A DNA stretch of 36,759 nt from Nonomuraea sp. MG754425 (GCF_021699195.1 NZ_SSXE01000168.1:1-36759), one strand, 5' to 3'. Positions 22,101-30,237 are shown, counted from the first letter of the stretch. Notes: generated by a model not told the origin, from the sequence alone. Made by a program: numbers and translations.

Positions 22101-22989
22101 GCCGCGTCTGCGCCAGACTCTCTCGCAGGCGGGCGACGACCTGGAGCGCAGTGGCCTGCGTACCTGGAGCTTCGGCACCCTGCCCAAGGTCTTCGAGCAG
22201 GGCCGGATGAAGGGCTTCCCGGCCCTGGTGGACGCGGGCGACTCCGTCTCCGTCAAGATCTTCGAGACGCAGGCCGAGCAGCGCCGCTCCCACTGGCCGG
22301 GCGTGCGCCGCCTGCTGCTGCTCAACGTGGTCAGCCCCGCCAAGTCCCTGCTCGGCGGCCTGTCCAACCAGGCCAAGCTGGCCCTGTCACGCAGCCCGCA
22401 CGGAGGGGCGGTGGCGCTGTTCGACGACGTGGTCAACGCCGCCGTGGACCGGCTCATGCTCGACGCCGGCGGCCCGGCGTGGGACCCGGCCGGGTTCGAC
22501 CGCCTCCACCAGCGCGTGCGCGCCGACCTGTACGACGCGGCGGCCGAGGTGCTGGGCAGGGTGGAGCAGATCCTGGCCGTCTGGCACGAGTCGAACGTGC
22601 GCCTCGACTCGCTGCGTTCGAGTGCGGCCACCGACGACGTGCGCGAGCAGCTCGGCAAGCTCGTCTACCCGGGATTCGTGACGGCCACGGGCCACCGGCG
22701 GCTGCCCGACGTCCTGCGTTACCTGCGGGCGATCGACCGCCGCCTGGCGAAGCTGCCCGAGGAGCCCTGGCGCGACCAGGAGTGGATGGACCGCGTGCAC
22801 AAGGTCGAGGACGACTACCTCGACCTGGTCGAGCGGCTGCATCCGGCGCGCAGGGGCGATCCCGACGTGGTGGAGATCCGCTGGATGATCGAGGAGCTGA
22901 GGGTGAGCTTCTTCGCCCAGACGCTCGGCACGCCCACCCCGGTGTCGGAGAAGCGGATCGCCAAGGCGCTCGACCGGCTCAGGCCGTGA
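19108..22989 (+). CDS. hrpA: ATP-dependent RNA helicase HrpA
   Basis: A 1293-residue DEAH-box helicase, full family length. Walker A GETGSGKT is at residues 101-108 and the DEAH box (IIDEAH) at 198-201; SAT follows in KVVITSATID. Domain 2 has NVAETSLTVPGIKYVVDPG and the arginine finger region QRKGRSGRTSDG. The HA2/OB and large DUF3418 C-terminal region follow (for example KVTLYGVPL, NYGRIDP). HrpA acts on RNA: mRNA processing in E. coli and, as more recently described, rescue of stalled ribosomes. ATG 19108 has no clear Shine-Dalgarno. A TATCCT box lies nine bases before it, so a near-leaderless transcript is possible. The opposite strand carries a very long open frame that is a composition artefact. 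Confidence 0.97.
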   Translation: MGTPSLSSPLAELQSRLPDLMPRDQRRLRRRLDGMRRVRSREARDKIVAEILADLERAEQRLTRRREAVPVVKYPENLPVSQRKDDILAAIRDHQVVIIAGETGSGKTTQIPKICLELGRGVRGLIGHTQPRRIAARTVAERIAEELGTDLGEVVGYKVRFTDQAGDRTLVKLMTDGILLAELQNDRMLDQYDTLIIDEAHERSLNIDFILGYLKQLLPKRPDLKVVITSATIDPERFSRHFDDAPIIEVSGRTYPVEVRYRPLEEDDDQTQGIVDACRELIGEGPGDILVFLSGEREIRDAADALAKAEFRNTEILPLYARLSAAEQHRVFQRHTGRRVVLATNVAETSLTVPGIKYVVDPGFARISRYSHRTKVQRLPIEAVSQASANQRKGRSGRTSDGICVRLYEEEDFLGRPEFTDPEILRTNLASVILQMTSIGLGDIEAFPFVEPPDRRQVKDGVSLLHELGAFDEHGKLTGVGRRLAQLPVDPRLGRMVLEAEKNGCLREVMVIAAALSIQDPRERPADKQQQADEKHRRFADPESDFMAYLNLWNYLRDKQKELSSSAFRRLCKAEFLNYLRVREWQDIYSQVRQSLGAQLDSGPAAPYHVHASLLVGLLSHIGVKDVVEKRGSDGRRPIQEYLGARNARFAIFPGSTLARKQPQWVMSAELVETSRLWARVNAKIEPDWVEPLAQHLVKRTYSEPHWEKNQGAVIALEKVTLYGVPLVTARKVNYGRIDPDLSRELFIRHALVEGDWDTHHKFLKENRRLLGEVEELENRARRRDIMVDDEALFDFYDQRVPAEVVSARHFDSWWKKTRQEQPELLTFSPEMLVNEGADVSARDYPDAWKQLGQRMRLTYQFEPGADADGVTVHVPLQVLNQVSSDGFDWQIPGLREELVTALIRSLPKHLRRNFVPAPNFARQVIAGVEQGVEQGGEPLLAAVERELLRLTGVRVPRESWQLDQVPDHLRITYRVIDERRQTVAEDKDLDALKRRLAPRLRQTLSQAGDDLERSGLRTWSFGTLPKVFEQGRMKGFPALVDAGDSVSVKIFETQAEQRRSHWPGVRRLLLLNVVSPAKSLLGGLSNQAKLALSRSPHGGAVALFDDVVNAAVDRLMLDAGGPAWDPAGFDRLHQRVRADLYDAAAEVLGRVEQILAVWHESNVRLDSLRSSAATDDVREQLGKLVYPGFVTATGHRRLPDVLRYLRAIDRRLAKLPEEPWRDQEWMDRVHKVEDDYLDLVERLHPARRGDPDVVEIRWMIEELRVSFFAQTLGTPTPVSEKRIAKALDRLRP

Positions 22990-23089
22990 GCACCGCCGAC
23001 CGGCCGCGTGGCACAATTCCCCCTGCACGTGACTCGTCCGGTTTGTCGTGCTGACCGGGCGGGCGAGGGTGGTCGGCTCAGGGGGATCC

Positions 23090-23743
23090 ATGGTTGAGGC
23101 AGTGGTGTTCGACGTCGGCGAGACGCTGATCAGCGAGACGCGCATCTGGTCCCGCTGGGCCGAGCGGCTGGGCGTCAGCCACTTCGTGCTGATGGGCCTG
23201 CTCGGCGGGATGGCCGCGCTGGACCGCCCGCACGGCGACGCCCTCCGTCTCGTGCGCCCGGACCTCGACCTCGACGCCGAGGAGGCGGCCTGGGAGCGGG
23301 ACGACCCCGACGGCCCGCGCAACCAATTCGACGCCGGCGACCTCTATCCCGACGTGCGCGCGGCCCTGTCGGCCATCCGCGCCGCCGGATACCAGGTGAT
23401 CATCGCGGGGAACCAGCCGCGCCGGGCGTACGACGCGCTGATCGCCATGGACCTGCCCGCCGACTCCGTGCACACCTCCGACGGCTGGGGCGTCGCCAAG
23501 CCGGAGGCGGGGTTCTTCGCCAAGGTCGCCGCGGTCGCGGGGTGCGAGCCCGCCGGGATCCTCTACGTGGGCGACCGGCTCGACAACGACGTGCTCCCGG
23601 CCGCCGCGGCGGGCATGCGGACCGCGCTGCTGCGCCGCGGCCCGTGGGGCTACCTGCACGCCGACCGCCCGGAGGCGCGCGCCGCCGACGTGGTCGCCGA
23701 CGACCTGCACGCGCTCCTGCCCGCCCTGGAGCGGCTCAGGTGA
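23090..23743 (+). CDS. HAD-like hydrolase with Gly at the general acid/base position
   Basis: A 217-residue protein. ATG 23090 follows AGGGGG by four bases; the open frame from 23048 upstream is not needed. Motif I reads VFDVGETL: Asp8 is the nucleophile, but the residue two further on, normally Asp in phosphatases, is Gly10. Motif II is VIIAGN, motif III GVAKPEAGFF, motif IV LYVGDRLDNDV. The cap between motifs I and II is helical (subfamily IA). Loss of the second Asp is seen in some HAD groups that are not classical phosphatases, so the reaction is uncertain. It overlaps the converging small acidic gene by eight bases. Confidence 0.85.
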   Translation: MVEAVVFDVGETLISETRIWSRWAERLGVSHFVLMGLLGGMAALDRPHGDALRLVRPDLDLDAEEAAWERDDPDGPRNQFDAGDLYPDVRAALSAIRAAGYQVIIAGNQPRRAYDALIAMDLPADSVHTSDGWGVAKPEAGFFAKVAAVAGCEPAGILYVGDRLDNDVLPAAAAGMRTALLRRGPWGYLHADRPEARAADVVADDLHALLPALERLR

Positions 23744-24059
23744 GGTTCTCGTCGGGATCGATGCGGACCGCGCGCTCCTCGGCCGACAGGTCGCCGTTGT
23801 CGTCGAGGTAGTCCACGCCGATCTCCTCGTCCTCCAGGTCCGGCCCCAGCCCCTCGTCGGGCTGGGTCAGCCGGTGCTTCGGGCGTGGCCGGCGCAGGCG
23901 CTCGGGAGCCTCGCGCCGCAGGCGCTCGTCGAGGGTGTCCCGGCGTTGCGGGTCGTCCTCGACGATCTCGTGGCGCAGGCCCAGATCGTCGGTCCACTCG
24001 GTGACCTCGATCTCCTGCTCGTCTGCCATGCCGTGCCGGTTCGGAGGTGTTTCGGTCAT
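23736..24059 (-). CDS. Small acidic hypothetical protein
   Basis: A 107-residue, strongly acidic soluble protein without membrane segments. ATG 24059 has AGGGGG five bases upstream. The arrangement (LGLRHEIVEDDPQ, DTLDERLRREAPER, then DLEDEEIGVDYLDDNGDLSAEERAVRI) resembles DUF5709-type actinobacterial proteins, whose ends also read SAEE-A, but I am not certain of the family. It is probably largely disordered or helical. It lies downstream of the gamma-glutamyltransferase-like gene with a 110-base GC-rich gap that shows no clear promoter. Confidence 0.75.
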   Translation of the reverse strand: MTETPPNRHGMADEQEIEVTEWTDDLGLRHEIVEDDPQRRDTLDERLRREAPERLRRPRPKHRLTQPDEGLGPDLEDEEIGVDYLDDNGDLSAEERAVRIDPDENLT

Positions 24060-24169
24060 ATTCGCCCCCTACCCACGGTACGGGCCGAAATCCTGGGGCC
24101 GGGCCCGCCCGGGGGCCTTCGCCAACCCATCCTTGCCCGGCCGTGCCCATTCCTTTGCCCGGCGGGAGG

Positions 24170-25711
24170 TCAGCGCCCGGCGACGGCCCCGACGAGCGAG
24201 CGCGGGTCGGCCGCCCCGGCGAGCATCCCGTCGGGACGCACGTCGATGAGGTGGGCATGGCCGAACGAGCTCCCGTACGGCAGTTCCGCCACCCGGTGCC
24301 CGAGCGCCGCCAGCCCGTCGGCCCAGCTCCCGCCCTCCTCCAGGTCGAGCAGGGCGTCGTCGGGTGCGTCCCAGGTGTCGAACCCGGTGCCGCCGGTGCC
24401 CAGCCGCCAGCGCGGCGCGGAGAGCGCCGGTCCCGGCTCCTCGCCGTGCCGCAGCAGCCGGGTGATGACCTGGAGCAGGATCTGGGGCTGCGCGTCGCCG
24501 CCCATCGTGCCGGCCACGGCCCTGAGCGTGCCGTCGCGGCGGGTGAGCAGCGCGGGGGCGAGCGTGTGGGGCGGACGCCTGCCGGGCCCGTACTCGGCGG
24601 GGTGGCCGGGCCGCAGCGAGAAGCCGATGCCGCGGTTGTGGAGGTTGATCCTGGTACGGGGTTCGAAGATCATGCTGCCGAACCCGGCCGCGTTCGACTG
24701 GATCAGCGACACGCCCATGCCGTCCGCGTCCACCGCGCACAGGTACGTCGTGTCGCCGGGCTCGGCGGGGGCGCGCAGCCGCAGCCGCGAGCGGGGATCG
24801 ACGAGCGCCCGCCGCCTGGCGGTCTCGGCCGGGTCGAGCAGGTCCTTGGCGTCCTCGTGCAGGACGTCGAGCCGGTCGTACCCGGCGGCCCTGGCGCTCT
24901 CGGCCAGCAGGTGGGCCCAGGCCGGATGGCGGGCGGAGCCGGGCAGGTCGAGGCCCTCGGAGATGGCCAGCGAGCGCAGCAGCAGGTAACCCTGGGAGTT
25001 GGGCGGCATCGACCAGACGTCGTGGCCGTAGGCGCGCACCCGGAGCGGCTCGACCCAGTCGGCCCCGGGCGCGGCCAGGTCGGCCTCGGTGTACTCGCCG
25101 GCGCCCAGCTCGATCAGCCCCTGCCCGAACTCGCCCAGGTAGAAGCCGTCGCGGCCGTGCTCGGCCACCGCCCGCAGCGCGCGGGCCACGCCGGGCCTGG
25201 TCACCCGGTCGCCCGCGGCGCGTACGGAGGCGAAGTCGCCGCCGCCCGGCCGCCGGGCCGCGTTCGGCGCGCCGGCCACCATCAGCGGCGAGGCCGGGAA
25301 CCCGCCGTCGGCCAGCCGGATCGCCGGCGCGAGCAGCTCCGCCAGTGGCAGGCGGCCGTGCCGGGCGTGCAGCGCCGTCCAGCCGTCCACGCAGCCGGGC
25401 ACGGGCACGGACCTGATGTCGTGCTGGTGCGGCATGCGGGTGTGCCCCTCGGCGCGCAGCCGGGCGGGATCGGCGCCGGACCCCGCACGTCCGGAGGCGT
25501 TGAGGGCGCGCACCCCGCCGTCGTGGACCAGGGCGAACAGGTCGCCGCCGAGGCCGCACATGTGCGGGGCGACGACGGCGAGCACGGCGTTGGCGGCGAT
25601 GGCCGCGTCGGCGGCCGATCCGCCGCGCTCCAGCATCGTCAGCCCGGCCGCCGAGGCCAGGTGATCGACGCTGCACACCATGCCGGCGGGCGCGTATCGG
25701 GTGTTGTGCAC
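24170..25711 (-). CDS. Gamma-glutamyltransferase family protein
   Basis: A 513-residue N-terminal-nucleophile hydrolase of the GGT (YwrD-like) family, which transfers or hydrolyses gamma-glutamyl groups or acts on related acyl amides. GTG 25711 is the first start in the frame; no strong Shine-Dalgarno is visible. Early hallmarks are GMVCSVDHLASAAGLTMLE and GGSAADAAIAANAVLAVV ... GLGGDLF. The self-cleavage site is Thr321 in GDTTYLCAVDADGMGVS, giving large and small subunits. Later GGDAQPQ and LGHRV are also typical. There is no signal peptide, so unlike E. coli GGT it is probably cytoplasmic. A substrate other than glutathione (mycothiol-using organism) is likely, but this is inference. Confidence 0.92.
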   Translation of the reverse strand: MHNTRYAPAGMVCSVDHLASAAGLTMLERGGSAADAAIAANAVLAVVAPHMCGLGGDLFALVHDGGVRALNASGRAGSGADPARLRAEGHTRMPHQHDIRSVPVPGCVDGWTALHARHGRLPLAELLAPAIRLADGGFPASPLMVAGAPNAARRPGGGDFASVRAAGDRVTRPGVARALRAVAEHGRDGFYLGEFGQGLIELGAGEYTEADLAAPGADWVEPLRVRAYGHDVWSMPPNSQGYLLLRSLAISEGLDLPGSARHPAWAHLLAESARAAGYDRLDVLHEDAKDLLDPAETARRRALVDPRSRLRLRAPAEPGDTTYLCAVDADGMGVSLIQSNAAGFGSMIFEPRTRINLHNRGIGFSLRPGHPAEYGPGRRPPHTLAPALLTRRDGTLRAVAGTMGGDAQPQILLQVITRLLRHGEEPGPALSAPRWRLGTGGTGFDTWDAPDDALLDLEEGGSWADGLAALGHRVAELPYGSSFGHAHLIDVRPDGMLAGAADPRSLVGAVAGR

Positions 25712-25754
25712 GTCACGAGGGTACGCGCCCGCGAGCCGACCGGCGCCGCCGCGG

Positions 25755-27488
25755 TCAGACCAGTTCCAGCGGCTGGTCGCGGCTCACCAGCGTCGCGTAG
25801 TGGCCGCCCAGGGCCATCAGCTCGTCGTGGGTGCCGCGCTCCACGATCCGCCCGTGGTCGAGCACCACGATCTGGTCGGCGTCGCGGATCGTGGACAGGC
25901 GGTGGGCGATCGTGATCGTCGTACGCCCGCGCGCCAGCGCGTCCAGCGCCTGCTGCACGGCCAGCTCGGTCTGCGTGTCCAGGGAGCTGGTGGCCTCGTC
26001 GAGGATCAGCACCGGCGGGTCGCGTAGCAGCGTGCGGGCGATGGCCAGGCGCTGCTTCTCGCCGCCGGAGAAGCGGTAGCCGCGCTCGCCCACCACCGTG
26101 TCGTAGCCGTCGGGCAGCGCGGCGATGTGGTCGTGGATGCGGGCGGCCCGCGCCGCCGCCTCCAGTTCCTCCTCGGTGGCCGCCGGGCGGGCGAAGCGCA
26201 GGTTGTCGGCGATCGAGGCGTGGAACAGGTACGTCTCCTGCGACACCACGCCGACCGCGTCGCTCAGCGCCTCGAAGGTCAGCTCGCGCACGTCCGTCCC
26301 GTCGATCGTGACGCGGCCGGCGGTGACGTCGTACAGCCTGGAGGGCAGGTAGCTCATCGTGGTCTTGCCCGATCCCGTCTCGCCGACGATCGCCAGGCTC
26401 GTGCCCGCCGGGACGGTGACGTCCACGCCGGTGAGGGTGGGCGCGTCGTCGTAGGAGAAGTCGACTCCTTCGAAGCGGACCTCGCCGCGCACGCCGTCCA
26501 GCGTCCGGGTGCCCGGGTGGATGTCCACGGGCAGGTCCAGGTACTCGAAGATGCGCCCGAACAGCGCCAGCGAGGTCTGCACCTCGACCCCGAGCCGCAG
26601 CAGCGAGACCGCCGGCCGGAACAGGCTGGTCTGCAGCGTGGTGAAGGCCACCAGCGTGCCCACCGAGATGGCCCCGGTGTGGCCGACCGCCCAGTAGATC
26701 GCCGCGGGCATCGCCGCCATCACGATCTGGATGGACGACTGCCGCCACCGCCCGGCCATGCTGGTCCGCACGCCGAGGTCGGCCAGTTCGTGGGAGGCCC
26801 GGCCGAAGCGCTCGGTCAGCTCGGTGGAGCGGCCCATCGTACGGCCCAGCAGGATGCCGCTGATCGACAGCGACTCCTGCACCATGGAGGCGATCGTGGC
26901 CAGCTTGCGCTGGCGTTCGGAGGTGATGCGCTTGCGCTCGGCGCCGACCTTGCGGCTGATCCACACGAACACCGGCAGCAGCAGGAGCGAGATCAGGGTC
27001 AGCCGCCAGTCGAGCGCGAGCATGGCGACGATCGTGGCGATCACGGTGGTCAGGTTGGAGACGAGGGAGGCGGCCGTGGAGGTGACGACCGCCTGCATGC
27101 CGCCGATGTCGTTGGCGATGCGCGACTGCACCTCGCCGGTCCTGGTCCTGGTGAAGAAGGCCAGCGACATGCGCTGGAGGTGGCCGTAGACCGCGATGCG
27201 CAGGTCGTGCATCACCCGCTGGCCCACGGTGGTGGAGACGAGCGTCTGCAGCACGTCGAAGACGCTCGTCGTCACCGCGACGAGGATCATGCCCAGGGCC
27301 AGCAGCGTGAGCAGCGCGACGTCGCGCGCGGGGATGGCCACGTCGAGCACTTCGCGCAGCAGGAACGGCGAGGCCAGCGAGACCAGGGAGGACAGCACGA
27401 TGAGCGAGGCCACGACGCTGAGACGGGCGCGATAGGCGCCGAACAGCTTGATGATGCGCCCGATCGGCGCACGGGGCTCCTCCGCCAA
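25755..27488 (-). CDS. ABC transporter, fused permease and ATP-binding protein (exporter)
   Basis: A 577-residue half-transporter of the MsbA/multidrug exporter type, acting as a homodimer or heterodimer. The start is TTG 27488 with AAGGAG six bases upstream; no ATG or GTG fits. Six transmembrane helices occupy residues about 20-300. The ATPase has Walker A GETGSGKT (369-376), Q-loop VSQETYLF, signature FSGGEKQRLAIAR (Gly/Glu variant of LSGGQ), Walker B VLILDEATSSLD and H-loop TIAHRLST. No second half-transporter adjoins, so a homodimer is likely. It diverges from a MarR regulator across a 68-base gap with paired repeats, so drug or metabolite efflux under MarR control is a reasonable inference. 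Confidence 0.95.
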   Translation of the reverse strand: MAEEPRAPIGRIIKLFGAYRARLSVVASLIVLSSLVSLASPFLLREVLDVAIPARDVALLTLLALGMILVAVTTSVFDVLQTLVSTTVGQRVMHDLRIAVYGHLQRMSLAFFTRTRTGEVQSRIANDIGGMQAVVTSTAASLVSNLTTVIATIVAMLALDWRLTLISLLLLPVFVWISRKVGAERKRITSERQRKLATIASMVQESLSISGILLGRTMGRSTELTERFGRASHELADLGVRTSMAGRWRQSSIQIVMAAMPAAIYWAVGHTGAISVGTLVAFTTLQTSLFRPAVSLLRLGVEVQTSLALFGRIFEYLDLPVDIHPGTRTLDGVRGEVRFEGVDFSYDDAPTLTGVDVTVPAGTSLAIVGETGSGKTTMSYLPSRLYDVTAGRVTIDGTDVRELTFEALSDAVGVVSQETYLFHASIADNLRFARPAATEEELEAAARAARIHDHIAALPDGYDTVVGERGYRFSGGEKQRLAIARTLLRDPPVLILDEATSSLDTQTELAVQQALDALARGRTTITIAHRLSTIRDADQIVVLDHGRIVERGTHDELMALGGHYATLVSRDQPLELV

Positions 27489-27521
27489 ATGGGGCTCCTT
27501 TCAGATGTCCACTCAAACAGA

Positions 27522-27549
27522 GGTTAACTCATATTTGTTCCGGTAAACT
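27522..27549. promoter_or_regulatory. Paired GGTWAACT repeats between the ABC exporter and MarR genes
   Basis: GGTTAACT (27522-27529) and GGTAAACT (27542-27549) are direct repeats 20 bases apart, about two helical turns, in the shared 68-base promoter gap; the first contains the palindrome GTTAAC. They are a candidate binding site for the MarR protein controlling both genes. TAAACT (27544-27549) could also serve as the -10 box of the MarR gene. Confidence 0.4.
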
Positions 27550-27556
27550 GATCGAT

Positions 27557-27976
27557 ATGGCAGAGATGGAGCTCGCTGAGCTCTTGTTCCTGGTCAGCCG
27601 GCGGTTGCGGCACGGCTACCTGCACCGGCTGGTGCCGCTCGGGCTCAACCCCGGCCAGGCGCGGGCGCTGCGCGCGCTCGCGGACGCCGGCCGTCCGCTG
27701 CGCATGGTGCGGCTGGCCGACGAGCTGCGCATCGTGCCGCGCTCGCTCACGCCGGTCGTGGACGCGCTGGAGGAGGCCGGGCTCGTCCGCAGGGAGGTCG
27801 ATCCGGCCAACCGCCGCTCCACGCTGCTCGTCCTCACGCCCGAGGGCCGCAAGACGGCGGAGCGGGCCCGCGACGCGCGCAGGCAGGCGGGGGAGGAGCT
27901 GTTCGCGGTCCTGTCGGGAGCGCAGCGCGAGCAACTCGGCGAGCTGCTCGGCCTGGTGGACGCCCAGTTCAGCTGA
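27557..27976 (+). CDS. MarR family transcriptional regulator
   Basis: A 139-residue winged-helix protein. ATG 27557 has no Shine-Dalgarno, and a TAAACT box lies eight bases upstream, so a leaderless mRNA is plausible; ATG 27566 is an alternative start. The N-terminal dimerisation helices lead into RMVRLADELRIVPRSLTPVVDALEEAGLVRRE (recognition helix) and the wing DPANRRSTLLVLTPEGR, a close match to the MarR consensus. The C-terminal helix completes the dimer interface. MarR proteins usually repress themselves and a divergent exporter and are released by a small ligand, which fits the layout here. Its stop overlaps the converging amidohydrolase-like gene by eight bases. Confidence 0.93.
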   Translation: MAEMELAELLFLVSRRLRHGYLHRLVPLGLNPGQARALRALADAGRPLRMVRLADELRIVPRSLTPVVDALEEAGLVRREVDPANRRSTLLVLTPEGRKTAERARDARRQAGEELFAVLSGAQREQLGELLGLVDAQFS

Positions 27977-28985
27977 CCCGGGACAGCGGCCCGCCCACCG
28001 TGCCACCCACGACCGTGCCCACGCAGGGCGGCTCGGCCAGCAGCACCGAGTACGGATAGCGTCCCCGGGCGTCGTAGACGGCGAAGTCGGCGCGCGCGCC
28101 GGGCGCCAGCGCCCCGATCCGCCCCTTGCCGCGGTCCATGCCCAGAGCCGTGGCCCCGCCCAGCGTGGCCGCCTCCACCAGCCTGCGGTCCAGCCCGCGC
28201 CGCCGCAGGCCGCGCTCGCGCGCGAGCCGCCGCACGGCCGCCGCCATCCCGAGCGGTCCCGCGGAGCCGGTGTCGGAGAAGGCGACGGTGTTGCCCTCCT
28301 CCAGCAGCGTCAGGGCGTCCACGGCCGGGGCCGGGCACAGCGCCACGGCGGTCCTGCGCAGCCGCAGCAGCTTGCGCTCGCCCGGGTCGAGCGGCCTGGC
28401 GCAGACCACGTGGCACAGCGGCCCCAGCACCCCGGCCTCGTCCAGCGCCGCGGGGGAGTGCCGCGACAGGTCCACCAGCAGCCGCAGCCCGAACGTCCTG
28501 GCGAGCACGGCCACGTCCTCCAGCACGAGGGGATGCCGGGTGCGCACGGCCAGGCCGATCGCGCAGGGCCGGTCGATCTCGCGGATGGCGGTGATGAGCG
28601 CGTCCCGCTCGTGTTCCTCCCAGCGTTCCTCGCTCTCGCTGGTCACCGCGACGTACCAGACGCCGGGCAGGCCGGCGGGCTCGGCCAGGTCGGACACCAC
28701 GCGGGCGCGCGCGGTGACCCCGGGGGCGGCCGACGGCCCGGTCGAGCACGCGTCCACCAGGCCCGCGACGATCATGCCCGGCCAGCGGGTCTCCTCCGCG
28801 GCCGGACAGGACGCCAGCAGCTCCGCCCGGGGGCCCACGGCCAGCACCCGCTCGCCCCGGGTCGCCACCGCCCCGTCGCGCAGGGGTCCGGCGGTCATGG
28901 GCAGGACGAGGGGCGCGGAGTGGATCACGACCGGCGCGGGCGCGCGCCGGCCCAGTATCGGCCTGGCGCGCTTGGCAGACGGCAT
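27969..28985 (-). CDS. Amidohydrolase-like protein lacking the N-terminal metal ligands
   Basis: A 338-residue protein with ATG 28985 and GGGGAG five bases upstream. The beta-sandwich ends are amidohydrolase-like: VIHSAPLVLPMTAGPLRDGAVATRGERVLAVGP at the start, and ALGMDRGKGRIGALAPGARADFAVYD near the end, which is a strong signature. The barrel core is damaged. Where active enzymes read PGLVNAHTH, this one reads AGLVDACST, so both histidines of the HxH metal motif are missing. FSDTGSAG stands where the catalytic Asp segment is expected. It is also shorter than typical members (about 400). It may be a catalytically inactive relative with a binding or structural role. It lies 63 bases after the PucR gene and may be co-transcribed. 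Confidence 0.75.
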   Translation of the reverse strand: MPSAKRARPILGRRAPAPVVIHSAPLVLPMTAGPLRDGAVATRGERVLAVGPRAELLASCPAAEETRWPGMIVAGLVDACSTGPSAAPGVTARARVVSDLAEPAGLPGVWYVAVTSESEERWEEHERDALITAIREIDRPCAIGLAVRTRHPLVLEDVAVLARTFGLRLLVDLSRHSPAALDEAGVLGPLCHVVCARPLDPGERKLLRLRRTAVALCPAPAVDALTLLEEGNTVAFSDTGSAGPLGMAAAVRRLARERGLRRRGLDRRLVEAATLGGATALGMDRGKGRIGALAPGARADFAVYDARGRYPYSVLLAEPPCVGTVVGGTVGGPLSRVS

Positions 28986-29048
28986 TCCAGCTCCCCGTCG
29001 GATCTAGCCCCTGATGGCATTAAACGTGACCGTGGGACATCACCGCAA

Positions 29049-30218
29049 TCAGGACGAACTATGTGAATCTCTCGGCGAATAGCGCCCCGACAACCGGGCG
29101 AGCTTGAGGCTGAGATGGAGCGCCAGCCGCTCGCCGCCGTCCTTGAGATCCGTCCCCGCGAGCTCCTCCACCCGCTGCAACCGGTAGTACAACGACGTGC
29201 GGTGCAGCCGCAGCGCCCGCGAGGTGGCCACCGCGCTGCCCGCCAGGTCCAGGTAGGTCTCCAGCGTCTCCAGCAGCGGCAGGTACTGGGCGTCCGCGAG
29301 CAGCTCCTCGAGCCCGGGGTGCAGCTCCTGGTCGGGCAGCCGGGTGAGCATCCGGTACACGCCGAGCCGCGCCCACTCGGCCGTACGGCCCAGACCGGGC
29401 ACCCGTGCGAGCACCTCGGCCGCGTGCCTGGCCTCCCGGTACGACTCCGCCGCCCGCGCCAGCCCCGCCCGTGGCCGCCCGATCCCCACCGTCACCGGCA
29501 CCGGAAGGGCCGCGTGCAGCTCGTCGGCCGGGACCGGCGGCCCGGCGGTGAGCAGCACGGCGTGGTCGTAGCGCACCAGGTGCAGCGGACGGTGGCCGCT
29601 CAGCCGCCGCCGCAGCGCCAGCAGCCCCTGCTCCAGCGCGGGCCTGAGCGCGTCGTCGGACGGGGTCGCGCGCGGCCTGGCCACCTGCACGCTCACCGGC
29701 TGGGCCCGCGGGAACGCGCCGGCCTCGATGAGCCGCTCGGCCGCCTGCGCGGCGGTGTCACGCTCGCCGAGCAGCAGCCCGGTGACCGCCTCAAGTTCCC
29801 GGTGCGCGGCCAGCCCGCTGGCCAGGCTCTCGTGGAACAGGGTCAGCGCCAGCCCCGGCGCGGCATCGGCCGCCTCGCTCACCTGGGCGTCCGTCATGGG
29901 CGGTGCGGCGTCGATGAACCACAGGAAACCGAGCAGCCGTTCGGCGTGCCGGATCGGCACGCAGACGCGCGGCAGCAGCCCCAGGTGGGCGGCGGCGGGC
30001 GTACGCAGGGGCGCGGCGGCCTCGTGGATGCCGGCCGCCCGCAGCCACCGGCGCACCTCGGGCGCGGCGCGGCGGCGCAGGATCGAGTCGCGGCGCACGT
30101 CGTCCACGGCGTCGCTCTGCTCGCTGTACGCCACGACCCGCTGCACGCGGTCCTCCAGCAGGAGCGGACGGTCGAGACGGGCGGCGAGCTGGTCAACGGT
30201 CCGCTGGAGATCCGCCAC
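29049..30218 (-). CDS. PucR family (CdaR-like) transcriptional regulator
   Basis: A 389-residue regulator. GTG 30218 is preferred because AAGGTGG lies four bases upstream; the frame continues to 30269 but crosses the intergenic region. The N-terminal part is a GAF-like sensor (LLLEDRVQRVVAYSEQSDAVD, RVCVPIRHAERLLGFLWFID). The C-terminal HTH_30 reads LLETLETYLDLAGSAVATSR ... LHRTSLYYRLQRVEELAG, the signature of the family. PucR/CdaR proteins usually activate purine, sugar-acid or other catabolic genes in response to a metabolite. The downstream amidohydrolase-like gene and the divergent metalloprotease are possible targets, linked by a palindrome in the shared promoter region. Confidence 0.92.
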   Translation of the reverse strand: MADLQRTVDQLAARLDRPLLLEDRVQRVVAYSEQSDAVDDVRRDSILRRRAAPEVRRWLRAAGIHEAAAPLRTPAAAHLGLLPRVCVPIRHAERLLGFLWFIDAAPPMTDAQVSEAADAAPGLALTLFHESLASGLAAHRELEAVTGLLLGERDTAAQAAERLIEAGAFPRAQPVSVQVARPRATPSDDALRPALEQGLLALRRRLSGHRPLHLVRYDHAVLLTAGPPVPADELHAALPVPVTVGIGRPRAGLARAAESYREARHAAEVLARVPGLGRTAEWARLGVYRMLTRLPDQELHPGLEELLADAQYLPLLETLETYLDLAGSAVATSRALRLHRTSLYYRLQRVEELAGTDLKDGGERLALHLSLKLARLSGRYSPRDSHSSS

Positions 30219-30237
30219 AAAACCACCTTTACGTGGA

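Noticed and set aside
18229..22293. A 1354-codon open frame on the minus strand opposite hrpA and ppgK
   Set aside because: It is antisense to two clearly recognised genes, shows Gly/Asp/Val-rich low-information sequence, and arises from GC-biased codons keeping the opposite frame open.
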